Notes: generated from the sequence alone by a model not told the origin. Shown: positions 8,966 to 17,494, numbered from the stretch's first letter. The stretch is 64,000 nt of DNA from Aliidongia dinghuensis (GCF_014643535.1 NZ_BMJQ01000001.1:310001-374000); one strand, 5' to 3'. Program-made: numbers and translations.

Positions 8966-9197
8966 GCAAAGCCGCCGGGGCGTCGCGGGTGTCGACCATC
9001 CGCTACGCACACGATCCATTGTACTTAATCTGTCGCCTCGCGCGATCGCTTCGAAGCCCTGGCTCATACCTTTGCGAGCCTCCGGCCGGATCTATATTGC
9101 GACGAGAGCGGAGGTCATGTCACTGCAACCCGTCGACGCGACAGGCGTTCGGTCGGTTGGCACACGGCCGGTGGTGTGAACGGCGTGGGTGCCGGGC

Positions 9198-9218
9198 GGC
9201 ATTCCGGAACGGAATGCC
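9198..9218. repeat. Perfect 9-bp-arm hairpin
   Basis: Arms GGCATTCCG and CGGAATGCC enclose GAA. There is no T-run on either strand, so it is not a textbook terminator. It could be an operator or a recombination/REP-type element. Confidence 0.5.
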
Positions 9219-9351
9219 CGTGATCTCCTTGTCGTCGACGCCTCGGACCTCTGACCGGGCGCTCGCCGTTCGAGGGGCGGGAGGTGATGGTGACGGGACT
9301 CCCGGCCCCTCGGACGCGCGGTCCTTGCATGGTGCCGACTCGAAAGAACTC

Positions 9352-9750
9352 TTAGTGATTCGCCGCTTTGGCTACGATGACCGCGGCGATTGCCTCATTG
9401 GGTTGACGCGCCGATGCGAGGACGGCCTGCGCCTTGGACGTGGCGTCGGCAATCGCCGCGTCGTAACAGGCATGGTAGTCCCGGGTCTCCCGCGCGACGC
9501 GGCTGTCGACGATCGGTCCTGCGCAGACATCTCTGACGGCTTGGTGAATCCGCCGCATCAACGTTGCCTGGCCGCTTTCGGTCATGAGATTGAGATCGGC
9601 GATCGCGACCAATTCAGAGCGGTATTCCAGTTGCGAGGCCTCGGGCCTGACGACAATCTCTTCGGCCGATTCGGCGGCATAGGCGAGATTGAAGCTGGTC
9701 ATCAGCAGAGCGGCCGAAAGGGCAATTCCGGGGACGCGCGGGCACATCAT
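9352..9750 (-). CDS. UrcA family protein (exported)
   Basis: About 132 residues from MMCPRVPGIALSAALLMTSF, a signal peptide ending NLAYA. The mature protein has the UrcA pattern: VAIADLNLMTESGQATLMRRIHQAVRDVC then a second cysteine in DYHACYDAAIADA, likely a disulphide. UrcA proteins are small periplasmic proteins of unknown function common in alphaproteobacteria. GGGAGA lies four bases before this ATG. The reading frame also extends upstream to an ATG at 9903 with its own strong AAGGAGA site, giving a 51-residue basic N-terminal extension, so two starts are possible. Confidence 0.75.
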   Translation of the reverse strand: MMCPRVPGIALSAALLMTSFNLAYAAESAEEIVVRPEASQLEYRSELVAIADLNLMTESGQATLMRRIHQAVRDVCAGPIVDSRVARETRDYHACYDAAIADATSKAQAVLASARQPNEAIAAVIVAKAANH

Positions 9751-10092
9751 TCGTCTCCCGGAGTAAGAGTCGCGACGGGGCGTGCGTTGGTAGTCGAGGC
9801 CGAAGGACAGACGTGCCAAACACCGCCGCGCCGTGGTCGCAATCTTCGTCAGACGAATTTTCATTTCACCATAGTTCGTACCGGCATAGAAGATATCTGC
9901 CATTTGAGTTCTCCTTGCTAAGTGTCAGTGGGACATGGGCCCCGCCTATTCACTAGACTGGCGTAGCCAGGGTGGGTGAGAACGAGCAGATGCGCGGCGA
10001 CGACTCTGGTTTTCAGGTGCGAGCCAGTGTAAGTGGGCTTTCGACGCTCGATTTGTCGTCGCTCATTCATCGAAAGCAAATGTATGCGAAGT

Positions 10093-10126
10093 CTCAAATC
10101 GTACTGTGAGGTGCCTCACATTTGAG
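10093..10126. promoter_or_regulatory. Nested inverted repeat (possible operator)
   Basis: Outer arms CTCAAAT / ATTTGAG enclose inner arms GTGAGG-tg-CCTCAC. The symmetry is perfect in both arms. It lies upstream of the UrcA gene on one side and repeat copy D on the other. The regulator is unknown. Confidence 0.45.
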
Positions 10127-10226
10127 TGGATATTGGCGGCACTTCACTCCGTGGCGCCTCAAGTCTTCTTATCTTCCTTCGGAAATTTCTCTATAGGGCG
10201 AGGGCGCGTCGGTTGCGTTGCTGGGT

Positions 10227-10318
10227 TGTGAAGCGGCGCGACGTCATGCCCGCTCCCGGGCTTTCGAAATCAAACGTTTGCGATGCCTATCAGCGCCGGA
10301 ACCCCGCGCCGATTTACA
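10227..10318 (+). repeat. Dispersed ~92-bp palindromic repeat, copy D (best preserved)
   Basis: Begins TGTGAAGCGGCGCGACGTC and ends ACCCCGCGCCGATTTACA. The outer 15 bases are an imperfect inverted repeat. The interior TTTCGAAATCAAACGTTTGCG is itself partly self-complementary (AAACGTTT). Used here as the reference copy for the family. Confidence 0.75.
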
Positions 10319-10326
10319 GACTGAGC

Positions 10327-10506
10327 TCACCGTGTTGGGAGCTCGCTCTGCTCATCGGCCGCGAGGCGCAGAAACTCCTTCGTCATCGCATGGACGCGAG
10401 CGAGATACGTCGCCGCAGCGCCGAGCGCCGCGGCGTTCGCCCGGCGCCAGTCGAAATCCACGTCGCGAAGCCTGACGCGTGGCCCGTTGGGCCAAAGCTC
10501 GGGTGC
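10327..10506 (-). pseudogene. Possible gene remnant (C-terminal ~58 codons)
   Basis: An open minus-strand frame without a usable ATG reads PELWPNGPRVRLRDVDFDW... then ATYLARVHAMTKEFLRLAADE and stops. Composition and codon use look like a real alphaproteobacterial protein. The 5' end meets an in-frame stop, so it may be the tail of a lost gene or a short gene using the internal GTG. I do not recognise the family. Confidence 0.25.
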
Positions 10507-10598
10507 GGTTCATCTGGTTGATTTCCCTATCGTTGCCGCCTCCCGGTGGCGAAGAATGGGGCCGCTGGCAAACGGGAACCGCTGAGTCGGGAATATCG

Positions 10599-11123
10599 AT
10601 GCGAAAATCGGCCTTCCAAGAATGGCTTGCAGGTCTGGCGCCTTCCGTGCGGCAAAAGGCCCTGGAGCTCGAAAGCAAGTATCGGTCGCTGGGGTTGGAC
10701 AGGCCCGAGGACTGGATCAGATCGGAGATCGTCGAGGGTCTTCCTCAGTTCACCCGTTTCCTGGTTCTCCGGCGCTGCTGGGCGGACCACGTTGCGCCGT
10801 GGTCGCAAGACGCCGCGAACTGGATCGAGCGGGTGGACGCCCCGAAGGACGGCGCCGGAGACCGTACGAGGGAACAGGCACGCCAGGCGTTGGCGGCGAT
10901 GAAAAGCGCCGGAATCGCCACGGAGGATCTGGGCGCGCTCGCCCGTTTCATCGCCCACGAAACCGCGATCGGGATACTAAACTGCGTTGACGAAGGCCAT
11001 GATCCGGTGGCTGACGCCAACGCTCCAGGATGGGCGTTGGTCGAAACGGACGCGACCGGGGCCGCGACCGGAAGGACGGTGGTCGGCTTGCACGAAGACG
11101 CGTTTCCGTTTGCCGAGACGTGA
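10599..11123 (+). CDS. Hypothetical protein
   Basis: A 174-residue soluble protein starting MRKSAFQEWLAGLAPSVRQKALELESKYRSL. A longer in-frame start exists, but its N-terminus reads like leader sequence. It is mostly helical, with tryptophan-rich patches (RRCWADHVAPW, ANWIERVD) and an alanine-rich helix. The C-terminus AFPFAET is acidic. The next gene, an Imm63-type immunity protein, follows in the same direction after 44 bases, so the two may be cotranscribed. I do not recognise a family. Confidence 0.55.
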   Translation: MRKSAFQEWLAGLAPSVRQKALELESKYRSLGLDRPEDWIRSEIVEGLPQFTRFLVLRRCWADHVAPWSQDAANWIERVDAPKDGAGDRTREQARQALAAMKSAGIATEDLGALARFIAHETAIGILNCVDEGHDPVADANAPGWALVETDATGAATGRTVVGLHEDAFPFAET

Positions 11124-11167
11124 GGCGGGGCAGGTCGAAATCGTGTCCGCAGGAGTGACGTGACGAA

Positions 11168-11590
11168 ATGTTCGAGGCTGCCGCGGGCACTCTTCCCCTC
11201 GACCAGATCCAGGCGTGCGTGGAGCGCATCGCTCGCAAGATCGGGGTGCCGCCTGACGAGCTGCCGACCTACGGCCATTCAGAGGACGGCGCTCGTCCCC
11301 ACATCGAGTCCGACCGGAGCTATCATTTCGTCGTGGTCGAGCGGGGCCGCGAGCAGGAGCGCCGCACGACACAAGACCTGGACCAGCTGCTATATTGGAT
11401 ATTCCGCGACGCTACCTTCACGATCGCGAGCCGATTCGAACTCAAGAACAGAGTGTCCGGCGCCGATTTCCGCCGCCTCCTATTTCGACGGCAGCGCGAG
11501 TTGCTCGCCGAGCTCGATCGCCTTTGGGCGAAGCGTCTCGATGGGGAGCTGGCCGATATACTGCGTGAGCACCCGTACTCGGATGAGTAA
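11168..11590 (+). CDS. Immunity protein 63 (Imm63) family
   Basis: A 140-residue cytoplasmic protein. The core YHFVVVERGREQERRTT followed by DLDQLLYWIFRDATFTIASRFEL and FRRLLFRRQRELLAELDRLW matches the Imm63 pattern of polymorphic-toxin systems, including the terminal ILREHPYSDE, which resembles the conserved 'HPF.D' end. Such proteins neutralise a cognate toxin made by the same cell or a competitor. No toxin gene is visible beside it, so it is either an orphan immunity gene or its partner has been lost. Confidence 0.65.
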   Translation: MFEAAAGTLPLDQIQACVERIARKIGVPPDELPTYGHSEDGARPHIESDRSYHFVVVERGREQERRTTQDLDQLLYWIFRDATFTIASRFELKNRVSGADFRRLLFRRQRELLAELDRLWAKRLDGELADILREHPYSDE

Positions 11591-11685
11591 CGCGCCGGGT
11601 GCCTGGCCAGGTGCGGAACGCGTTCCCCTGGCGCCTAGCGACAGCTCGACGCCGAATCTCGGCACGCACCTCATGGGACGATGAC

Positions 11686-11937
11686 ATGGTCTTCCTTGCG
11701 CTGACGCGATTAGGTTTCGAGGAGTTCGAGGCGCTTCGGAAAGCGGGCGCGAAGCTGGCCCTATGGGTCAATACGGGCGTGCTCATCGCCGATGAGCTTG
11801 CGCGGCTCCGCGCCGGGGGCCTCTCGGTCACGGACTTCGTGAGGCCGATCGATCCCGCGGACCATGCCGCCGTGGCCGCCGCTGTGGACACGATCAGGGA
11901 GCACCATCCCGGCAAACGCGTCTGGGTCGAGAGTTGA
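11686..11937 (+). CDS. Small hypothetical protein
   Basis: Eighty-three residues from MVFLALTRLGFEEFEALRKAG. It is alpha/beta in character, with an alternating pattern LALWVNTGVLIADELARLRAGG and a central FVRPIDPADHAAVAAAVDTIREHHP. The layout recalls a domain with a nucleotide- or phosphate-like loop, but no motif is decisive. The ribosome site is weak. It follows the Imm63 gene in the same direction and may be part of that transcription unit. Confidence 0.45.
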   Translation: MVFLALTRLGFEEFEALRKAGAKLALWVNTGVLIADELARLRAGGLSVTDFVRPIDPADHAAVAAAVDTIREHHPGKRVWVES

Positions 11938-12082
11938 TTGGGCGCCGGGTGATCTCGCAAGGTCACCCGGTTCTCGCCGCAGCGTCGAGCGCCGCGCCGG
12001 TCGACCGACCAACGGGGATTGAAGGAGGCGGTGGCTCCGAAACCGGCCGCCACCCGGCGCCGCGCTCCCTAGCCATCGCGGA

Positions 12083-12577
12083 TCATTTCGGGCGCTTCTT
12101 GCCGATGTCGGTCACGTCGGTGGTCCGCAGCGTCCGATTGTTTGCGTCCATCTCGGTGATCTCGAGAAAGTGGGGGGCGTATCTCCATGACGATCCGCTC
12201 GGGCAGAACACCCCGGACACCGTCGTCTTCGACCGTAGCGGATTTTTCATGGTCATCGAGCCGATCTCGCAGCCTGGCATGCCGCGGATGCCACTCGGGT
12301 CGAGGGCGACGGCGATCGTGTCGCCTCGAACGCCTTCGACGACCATCTCCTGGCCCGACGGCGCGTGTCCGAGCCCCAGGTAGTACGCGAAGCGGTCCAG
12401 CGATCTCGTGATCACCTCGTCGTCCCATTGATGCAGGTGCAGCATCTTCACCAGGTCGGCCTTCGCGTCTGGCGTCCAGGTCGAGCTGAAACGCGATTCA
12501 CCCGCCAACGATGGCGATGAAGTCGCCGCGAGGATCGCCAACGCGATGCCGATGGGCGCCATGTTTTTGAACGTCAT
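12083..12577 (-). CDS. Secreted hypothetical protein
   Basis: A 164-residue protein with signal peptide MTFKNMAPIGIALAILAATSSPSLAGES. The mature part includes WTPDAKADLVKMLHLHQWDDEVI and two cysteines (PGCEIGS and VFCPSG) about 25 residues apart that may form a disulphide, consistent with periplasmic location. Family not recognised. It is followed on the same strand, downstream in coordinates, by the membrane protein gene at 12645, which is transcribed toward it. Confidence 0.55.
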   Translation of the reverse strand: MTFKNMAPIGIALAILAATSSPSLAGESRFSSTWTPDAKADLVKMLHLHQWDDEVITRSLDRFAYYLGLGHAPSGQEMVVEGVRGDTIAVALDPSGIRGMPGCEIGSMTMKNPLRSKTTVSGVFCPSGSSWRYAPHFLEITEMDANNRTLRTTDVTDIGKKRPK

Positions 12578-12644
12578 TCGAAAGATGCTCCGGAAGGCGG
12601 CGCCACGGGGATCGCCGCCGACATGCGATATGGATGGGGTGGCT

Positions 12645-13283
12645 CTATGCGGACTTCGCGGCGCCGGGCCGCTGGTGCTCGTCGAGGAACCGCTCCATGG
12701 CCTCGACGAACGCGGTCCCGCTCCGGCGCGCCAGGAAGCAAAAGATCGCGGCGCCCACGACCATGACCACGAATCCTAGGAAGGCAGAGCCGTTCCAGAT
12801 CCAGTGGAGATAGAGCATCCCGGAGCCAAGGAGATAGATCGCGACGCCGACTATCATCGTCATGATCGATACTGGAGGGGACCCTTTTCGGGACCGTTCG
12901 ACCAAGGCGCCGACGATCGCTCCGAGCAGGCCCGCGATCGAGGCGAGCTGGCCGAGCAGCGGAACCATCATCAACGCGAAATTGAACCAGGCGGACGCCT
13001 TGCCGATCTTCTGGAAGCCGGGGCCCGTGTTGCCGCGAAGGATCTGGCTTCGATGGCGAAGGCCGGTCGTGCGGTCGAGCACGACGACGGCCTTGTCCTC
13101 GCCGCGCACGGCTACGACGCAGACATCGTGGCCCACGCCGATTCCTGCCGCCGCCTTGCCAGTCTTGAAGGCGACCGTCGATCCATCGGCGCGCTTCAGC
13201 TGAAGGACCTCGCCCAGGATGGCGCTGACGATTCCTTCTTCGGCCACATAGTCGCGCCGGATCTGGTCCATTGGGTCCGTCAT
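12645..13283 (-). CDS. Hypothetical membrane protein
   Basis: About 212 residues starting MTDPMDQIRRDY after a GAGGT site; upstream in-frame codons look non-coding. The N-terminal soluble part has a small beta-barrel-like segment (ILGEVLQLKRADGSTVAFKTG, VCVVAVRGEDKAVVVLDRTTG). It is followed by about four hydrophobic stretches (FNFALMMVPLLGQLASIAGL, MTMIVGVAIYLLGSGMLYL, AFLGFVVMVVGAAIFCFLA). Topology suggests an inner-membrane protein with a cytoplasmic N-domain. It lies upstream of the exported protein gene at 12083 and may be cotranscribed. No known function. Confidence 0.55.
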   Translation of the reverse strand: MTDPMDQIRRDYVAEEGIVSAILGEVLQLKRADGSTVAFKTGKAAAGIGVGHDVCVVAVRGEDKAVVVLDRTTGLRHRSQILRGNTGPGFQKIGKASAWFNFALMMVPLLGQLASIAGLLGAIVGALVERSRKGSPPVSIMTMIVGVAIYLLGSGMLYLHWIWNGSAFLGFVVMVVGAAIFCFLARRSGTAFVEAMERFLDEHQRPGAAKSA

Positions 13284-13529
13284 TCGAACCTCGCCGCGAG
13301 AGCAATGGATTCGAGGGCGGGAAAACCGGTCGCCGCCACGGCGCCCGAATGCTTGCGATACATCGAAAGAGCCTCCGCGCGTCGCGTCGGCCTCGAATCC
13401 TTGGCGGCAGCCCTGGCGAGTTCCGACTTCGACGTTCGCGTTCAACTTGCTGAGGTCAACGGCATCCGGACAGATGGGGATTTCCCCATATGGCGCCGCA
13501 GTCCGATTTGTGCATGCGCCAGGCCGCGC

Positions 13530-13859
13530 TTAGCGCGGAGCCCGCTTTTCCTTGAGCGCGGCTGCCATTTTCACGACGACCTCGAGGTCTTCGTCGGGCA
13601 GTTGGGAGCAGATGTCCGCGATCAGCGCGAGTCGGCGCTCACGCTCCGAATTCGGGAGCGAATCCTTGGGCAGCAGAAGATCATTCGGCGTCAGCGCCAG
13701 GACGTCGCAAAGGCGGACCAGCGTCGCGAGATCGGGTTCGTTGACGCCGCGCACGTAGCGCCCGACGCGCGACGGGTCGACCTGGATCCGGCGGCCGACC
13801 TCGCTGTCGGAGAGCCCGAGTTCTCGAGCCCGAGCCCGTATCCGGTCGCCAATCTGCAT
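13530..13859 (-). CDS. XRE-family HTH transcriptional regulator
   Basis: A 109-residue repressor-type protein. The HTH covers GDRIRARARELGLSDSEVGRRIQVDPSRVGRYVRGVNEPDLATLVRLCDVL, with a typical Cro/CI recognition helix. A helical tail (LPDEDLEVVVKMAAALKEKR) probably dimerises. It is divergent from the short LuxR-type gene at 13945. A perfect 19-bp palindrome in the gap is the obvious candidate operator, so the protein likely represses both promoters. Confidence 0.8.
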   Translation of the reverse strand: MQIGDRIRARARELGLSDSEVGRRIQVDPSRVGRYVRGVNEPDLATLVRLCDVLALTPNDLLLPKDSLPNSERERRLALIADICSQLPDEDLEVVVKMAAALKEKRAPR

Positions 13860-13915
13860 GACCGATTGTGTCGTCGGTTCACGCACTGGCCGCCATGGTG
13901 TTTTTGGGCCGACAA

Positions 13916-13934
13916 TTAGGTGAAATTCACCTAA
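13916..13934. promoter_or_regulatory. Perfect 19-bp palindromic operator
   Basis: The site TTAGGTGAAATTCACCTAA has 9-bp arms around a central A. It sits between divergent HTH genes, 56 bases before the XRE start and 10 bases before the LuxR-type GTG, where binding would block the latter's translation start region or promoter. Confidence 0.75.
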
Positions 13935-13944
13935 CGTTCGTCGC

Positions 13945-14199
13945 GTGGACGGACCGACCAAGGAATCGCGACGCGCCGATGGTCTCGCGCGTCTCACGCG
14001 GCGCGAGCTCGAATGCTTGCGGCTGCTCGCCGAGGGGGAGCAGCCGAAGCGGATCGCGCACATGTTGGGACTGACGCCGAAGACGGTCGAGCACTACGTC
14101 GGCAGTGCGCGTCGGAAGCTCGGCGCCAGGACGACTACGCAGGCGGTGGTGATCGCCGTGTTCCAAGGAATCATCAGAGCTGCTAACAGGCGCGCCTGA
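13945..14199 (+). CDS. Stand-alone LuxR-type HTH protein
   Basis: Eighty-four residues with a GTG start. It is little more than a LuxR/FixJ C-terminal DNA-binding domain: LTRRELECLRLLAEGEQPKRIAHMLGLTPKTVEHYVGSARRKLGARTTTQAVVIAVFQGII. No receiver or ligand domain is present, which is uncommon outside the GerE type. It is divergent from an XRE repressor with a shared palindrome, so the pair probably forms a small switch. Targets are unknown. Confidence 0.8.
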   Translation: MDGPTKESRRADGLARLTRRELECLRLLAEGEQPKRIAHMLGLTPKTVEHYVGSARRKLGARTTTQAVVIAVFQGIIRAANRRA

Positions 14200-14483
14200 G
14201 GTTGTGCCAGGATGCCCAGCTGCGCGGAGAACGCTTTGAAGCTTTTACAGAGGTGGAGAATTTAGCGTCGCTCCGAAGTTCTTCATAGGCACAGATGTGA
14301 TCGGCAAACAATAAGCCATTGATCGAATCTGCCGTTGTCGAATTGCAACGAATAATCGAGATCGCAATGATTTTACACTGTTTTTGTTCCGTCAGCTAAA
14401 TTGAATTATCGCCGAAGGTCGCCTCGTTCAGGAATGTGATGTCTAAAAATTTAGAGTTTCTCGATTGAAATAACCATTCAAAG

Positions 14484-15143
14484 GTGAATGATCTCGGCTT
14501 AAACACGCTGAGGATCGGAATGTCGCTACATCAAGCACTCAAATTGGCCGATGATGCTTTTACACTCTACGACGAGCGATCAGCCAGCATCGGAACCGGC
14601 ACCAAGGACGGTGCCCTGCATCTGCAATGCGTAAAGGGTTGCAGCTACTGCTGCCATCTCGAAGTCGGGGTGAGCGCCCTGGAAGTCATAGCGATCAAAC
14701 AGTTTCTCGAACGGCCGGAGAATCGGTCGAATCTCGAACGCGTAAAAACGCGAGTCAGACATCAGCGAAAGGCCGTCGGAGACCTCCGCGACGAGGGGCG
14801 CAAAAACGCCCGGATCATGTGTCCGCTCCTGAGCGATGAGGGAGCATGCGGCGTGTACGGTGCACGGCCGATCGCGTGCCGATCATATGCTTCCTTCGAT
14901 CGCGCCGCATGCGAGCGGGATTGGCAGCAGCCGGAGGCTGAGCAACTGGTTCCCTATTCCGAAACCCTTCGGGACATGGCGAAACACTTGGCTCCTCAAA
15001 TCCAGGGCGCTCAATCCAAACTCGGGATTGTCCGCGGAGCATATGAACTGATCAGGGCGCTTCACGTCGCGTTCAGCACGCCGGATTTCGAACGACGTTG
15101 CATGGCTGGCGAGGACGTTCTCGCCAAAGCCGCCCTGCGGTGA
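14484..15143 (+). CDS. YkgJ family cysteine cluster protein
   Basis: A 219-residue protein with the family's Fe-S or Zn-type cysteine cluster: CVKGCSYCCHLEVGVSALE near residue 50, then MCPLLSDEGACGVYGARPIACRSYASFD near residues 115-140, which repeats the CxVYxxRPxxCRxY signature. YkgJ-type proteins are cytoplasmic and of unclear function, some linked to metal handling. The upstream 280 bases are AT-rich. It stands alone. Confidence 0.8.
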   Translation: MNDLGLNTLRIGMSLHQALKLADDAFTLYDERSASIGTGTKDGALHLQCVKGCSYCCHLEVGVSALEVIAIKQFLERPENRSNLERVKTRVRHQRKAVGDLRDEGRKNARIMCPLLSDEGACGVYGARPIACRSYASFDRAACERDWQQPEAEQLVPYSETLRDMAKHLAPQIQGAQSKLGIVRGAYELIRALHVAFSTPDFERRCMAGEDVLAKAALR

Positions 15144-15274
15144 GAGCGTCGAGACGACGCCCTCCGGCTTCCGGATCGACGGAGACCCAACGATCTTCCC
15201 GATCATCTTGCGCGTGGTCATTCCATTGACAAAAGGCGCATCAATTCAGCGAACCTCTTCGAGAGAGACGTACC

Positions 15275-15571
15275 TTGGTTGAAGAAAAATGTCCGCACTG
15301 CATGTCGATCATCAATGAAGGCGCTACGGTATGTGCTTCTTGCGGAGCCAACAAGAAGCTCGAGACAACTGGCTGCCTTTCCATGCTGGTCAAGCTCATC
15401 ATCTTGCCGTGGCTTTTATTTGGGCCGGTCATGACGATCGTTGGCTTGAGCGCCACCGGTTACGCCACCCTCTTCCTCGGCATCGCCATATCGATATTCG
15501 GCGGCGCATTCATCGTCTTCGCCCTCTCCCAGTCCAAGCAGGAAGCCGTCTGGTACCGTAAGCAGCCTTAG
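15275..15571 (+). CDS. Zinc-ribbon membrane protein
   Basis: Ninety-eight residues with a TTG start preceded by GAGAGA. This start is needed to keep the first metal-binding pair: CPHC then CASC, 14 residues apart, forming a four-cysteine ribbon. Two membrane helices follow (MLVKLIILPWLLFGPVMTIVGL and LFLGIAISIFGGAFIVFAL). The layout is that of small zinc-ribbon membrane proteins of unknown role. No operon partner. Confidence 0.6.
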   Translation: MVEEKCPHCMSIINEGATVCASCGANKKLETTGCLSMLVKLIILPWLLFGPVMTIVGLSATGYATLFLGIAISIFGGAFIVFALSQSKQEAVWYRKQP

Positions 15572-15602
15572 CAGGTGCCAAGCCGTACGCGATTGCGGCC
15601 CG

Positions 15603-15767
15603 TCATCCGATCTCGGAGTGGTCCGTCGTGAATTGGAGATGGTGGAGCAAGGCTCGGCGATGCACGGGCTTCGTCATGTCGGCAAGGATAAAAACTGGCT
15701 TGCCGCACATCAGCGTCGCGCGAACATGATCGAAGACAGGAGGGGCATAAGGGAAAGCATGCGCAGG
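15603..15767 (-). pseudogene. Remnant of the 5337-type orphan gene (C-terminal ~53 codons)
   Basis: The minus-strand frame reads PPVFDHVRATLMCGKPVFIL, then MTKPVHRRALLHHLQFTTDHSEIG and stop. It aligns without gaps to the tail of the gene at 5337 (RATLTCGKPAYVL..., LRHLQFTTDRTELE). No upstream part of that gene is present, so this is a truncated copy left by duplication and loss. Confidence 0.65.
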
Positions 15768-16465
15768 ATGTCGGCCACCGAAGATCCGGATCTCTGATCA
15801 GCCCGCGGGGCCGATCGGGGCAATCGACCGCCTGGGGATTTTTACTCCGGCACAAATGAGGAAAGTTCGAGCGGCATCGACACCGGCGAGCGGCCGTGGC
15901 TCCTGGAGCGCGTCGGCGCGACCGCCCAGGCGCCCGCCGACGAAAAGCTGCGCACTGCCGTACGGATGTTGGGTGCTCTTGCGGTCGATGAGTCCCGTCC
16001 ATCCCGCGATCAGGCCGGATGAGACTGCCTCACTCGAGCTCGCTGTGGTCTGTCGTGAACTGAAGGTGCCTGCGCGCCTCGTGAGCCGGGCGTCGGGCGC
16101 GCTGCCGTCGCGCATCGGTGTCGTCCAGTGAATCGGCAGGCGCTTCGATCTGCGTCCGGCGGAATGCGCCTCGTATGTCGATCTTGCGTTCGTCGCCAGG
16201 CGCGACAGCATTTTAGAGTCCGGGTCGAGACGTCACGGCGCTGCACTTGTCCTGGCGTCGCGGCTCATCCGTCCTCGCTTTGCTTCTCTCCGCAAAAGGA
16301 TCGGAGACGATCGTGGGCCCAAGCGATTTATCTATCTAACGCTTGGCCCGCACCCCGCTGTTTGCCGTCCGCCTGACGCCGAAATGTCCGCAGGTTTCTC
16401 GCCAGCAGCCCGCGTCGCGCGCTACGAGCGGCGAATTCCGGATGATGTGCCAACGTGGGGGATCG
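15768..16465. other. Decayed stretch with gene fragments
   Basis: Apart from the tail remnant at 16027, a plus-strand frame ending at 16022 reads GIDTGERPWLLERVGATAQA then a plausible amphipathic helix. A neighbouring frame just upstream (GAIDRLGIFTPAQM) also looks coding, as in a frameshifted gene. None has a start with a ribosome site. I treat the region as degraded coding DNA. Confidence 0.35.
16027..16080 (-). pseudogene. Second tail remnant of the 5337-type gene
   Basis: Minus-strand codons give EARRHLQFTTDHSELE and stop, matching the last ~16 residues of the gene at 5337. DNA identity continues past the stop through a shared block CTGCCTCACTCGAGCTCG, so the 3' flank was copied together with the gene end. 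Confidence 0.55.
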
Positions 16466-17468
16466 ATGAACCGCACCTTTCTTCTCCAAGGCATACTCGC
16501 GGAAAATGCGGATGCTGCGCGCGCGCACGTTTGGACGTTCGACCGCGCGACAGTCTTCGGCGAGATAAAAAATCGTCTCTGGCGCGGAGGCGGATCGGTC
16601 CCCCGGGACCCGATCCGCCATGCGCGCGACGATGACTTGATTTTGCCGATCGAGCCGGACGACTGGCGGGCCGCCAAGCTTGGCAGGATCCTGAAGCATC
16701 TGGGGCTCGGCTTCTCCGGTCCGCCGTCGGAAGCGGAACTTGTCGACCTGTGCTTGCAGGCCGAAGCGCGCGCCGTTGCCTTGTTGGCGCGTCTGGAGGG
16801 TCCGGGCGCCGCGAAGAAGGATGGCGTGCCATTCTCCGGCAAGTCGGTGCTCGACCTGTCGCGCTATGTCTTGCGCCGGATGTTCGAGCAGCTCGATGCC
16901 AGCTTCGCACTCAAGCCTGTCGAAGAGCGAGAGCGCGTCGCCGCCGACATCGCGCAGCAGCTTGCGGACCTGGCCTGCGATCCTATTGCCTGTCTTCGCC
17001 GCAACGGCCGGATACAGCGGCGGTCGGCTGGTTTCGAATCTGGTGAAGCGGCGGTTCCTGCTTCGCTCGGAATATCTCGCACTGGCCGATAGCTTGCGCG
17101 AATGGTGCGGAGGCTCCGCTCGCGTTCTTTCGAAGATGATGGGTCAAGCGGAAAGGACAGGCGCGCGAATCGCGTCGGCCCGGGAGCGCATCCATCCGGA
17201 CTATCGAGCGATGATCGACGATTGGCAGGAGCGGTTCGCTGCCGACCAAAGCTTCCGCCGCCTTCATCTGGAGCGGTTCGAGCGAGGCGCGGCCGATCCC
17301 TGGGTATTCGACGACGGATCGGGGCCGCTCGAAGCGTGCGCCGCGGCAATTGTGGCGGCGTCTCGGGCCAGGATACTCCCCGCGGATCTCGGTCCGGAAG
17401 GGAAATCGCTGATGGCCAGGATTGCTGCCTATGCGAATGGTCTTCGTCGTCGTCTGCTAAGCCGCTGA
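16466..17468 (+). pseudogene. Frameshifted hypothetical gene
   Basis: The first part starts at an ATG after GGGGG and reads MNRTFLLQGILAENADAARA through a long helical region to ADIAQQLADLACDPIA near 16990. There the sense continues in the +1 frame as VFAATAGYSGGRLVSNLVKR and on to a stop at 17468. A single extra base (T near 16991) would explain the break. Joined, the protein is ~333 residues, mostly helical, arginine- and alanine-rich, with no recognised domain. It could be a sequencing error, a recent mutation, or programmed shifting; no slippery heptamer is obvious. Confidence 0.5.
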
Positions 17469-17494
17469 CACGAACTCCTGATCAGGGCGCTCCA

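Larger units (their letters stand above)
8849..9351. other. Gene-free stretch upstream of threonine aldolase
   Basis: It contains repeat copy C (8875-8965) directly in the presumed threonine aldolase leader and a perfect hairpin at 9198-9218 (arms GGCATTCCG / CGGAATGCC, loop GAA). The hairpin lies ~135 bases beyond the stop of the minus-strand UrcA gene. No coding sequence can be supported. Confidence 0.5.
9904..10598. other. Gene-poor stretch with dyad, repeat copy and a gene remnant
   Basis: It holds the nested dyad at 10093-10126, repeat copy D, and a possible minus-strand remnant at 10327-10506. Nothing else could be supported as coding. Confidence 0.5.
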
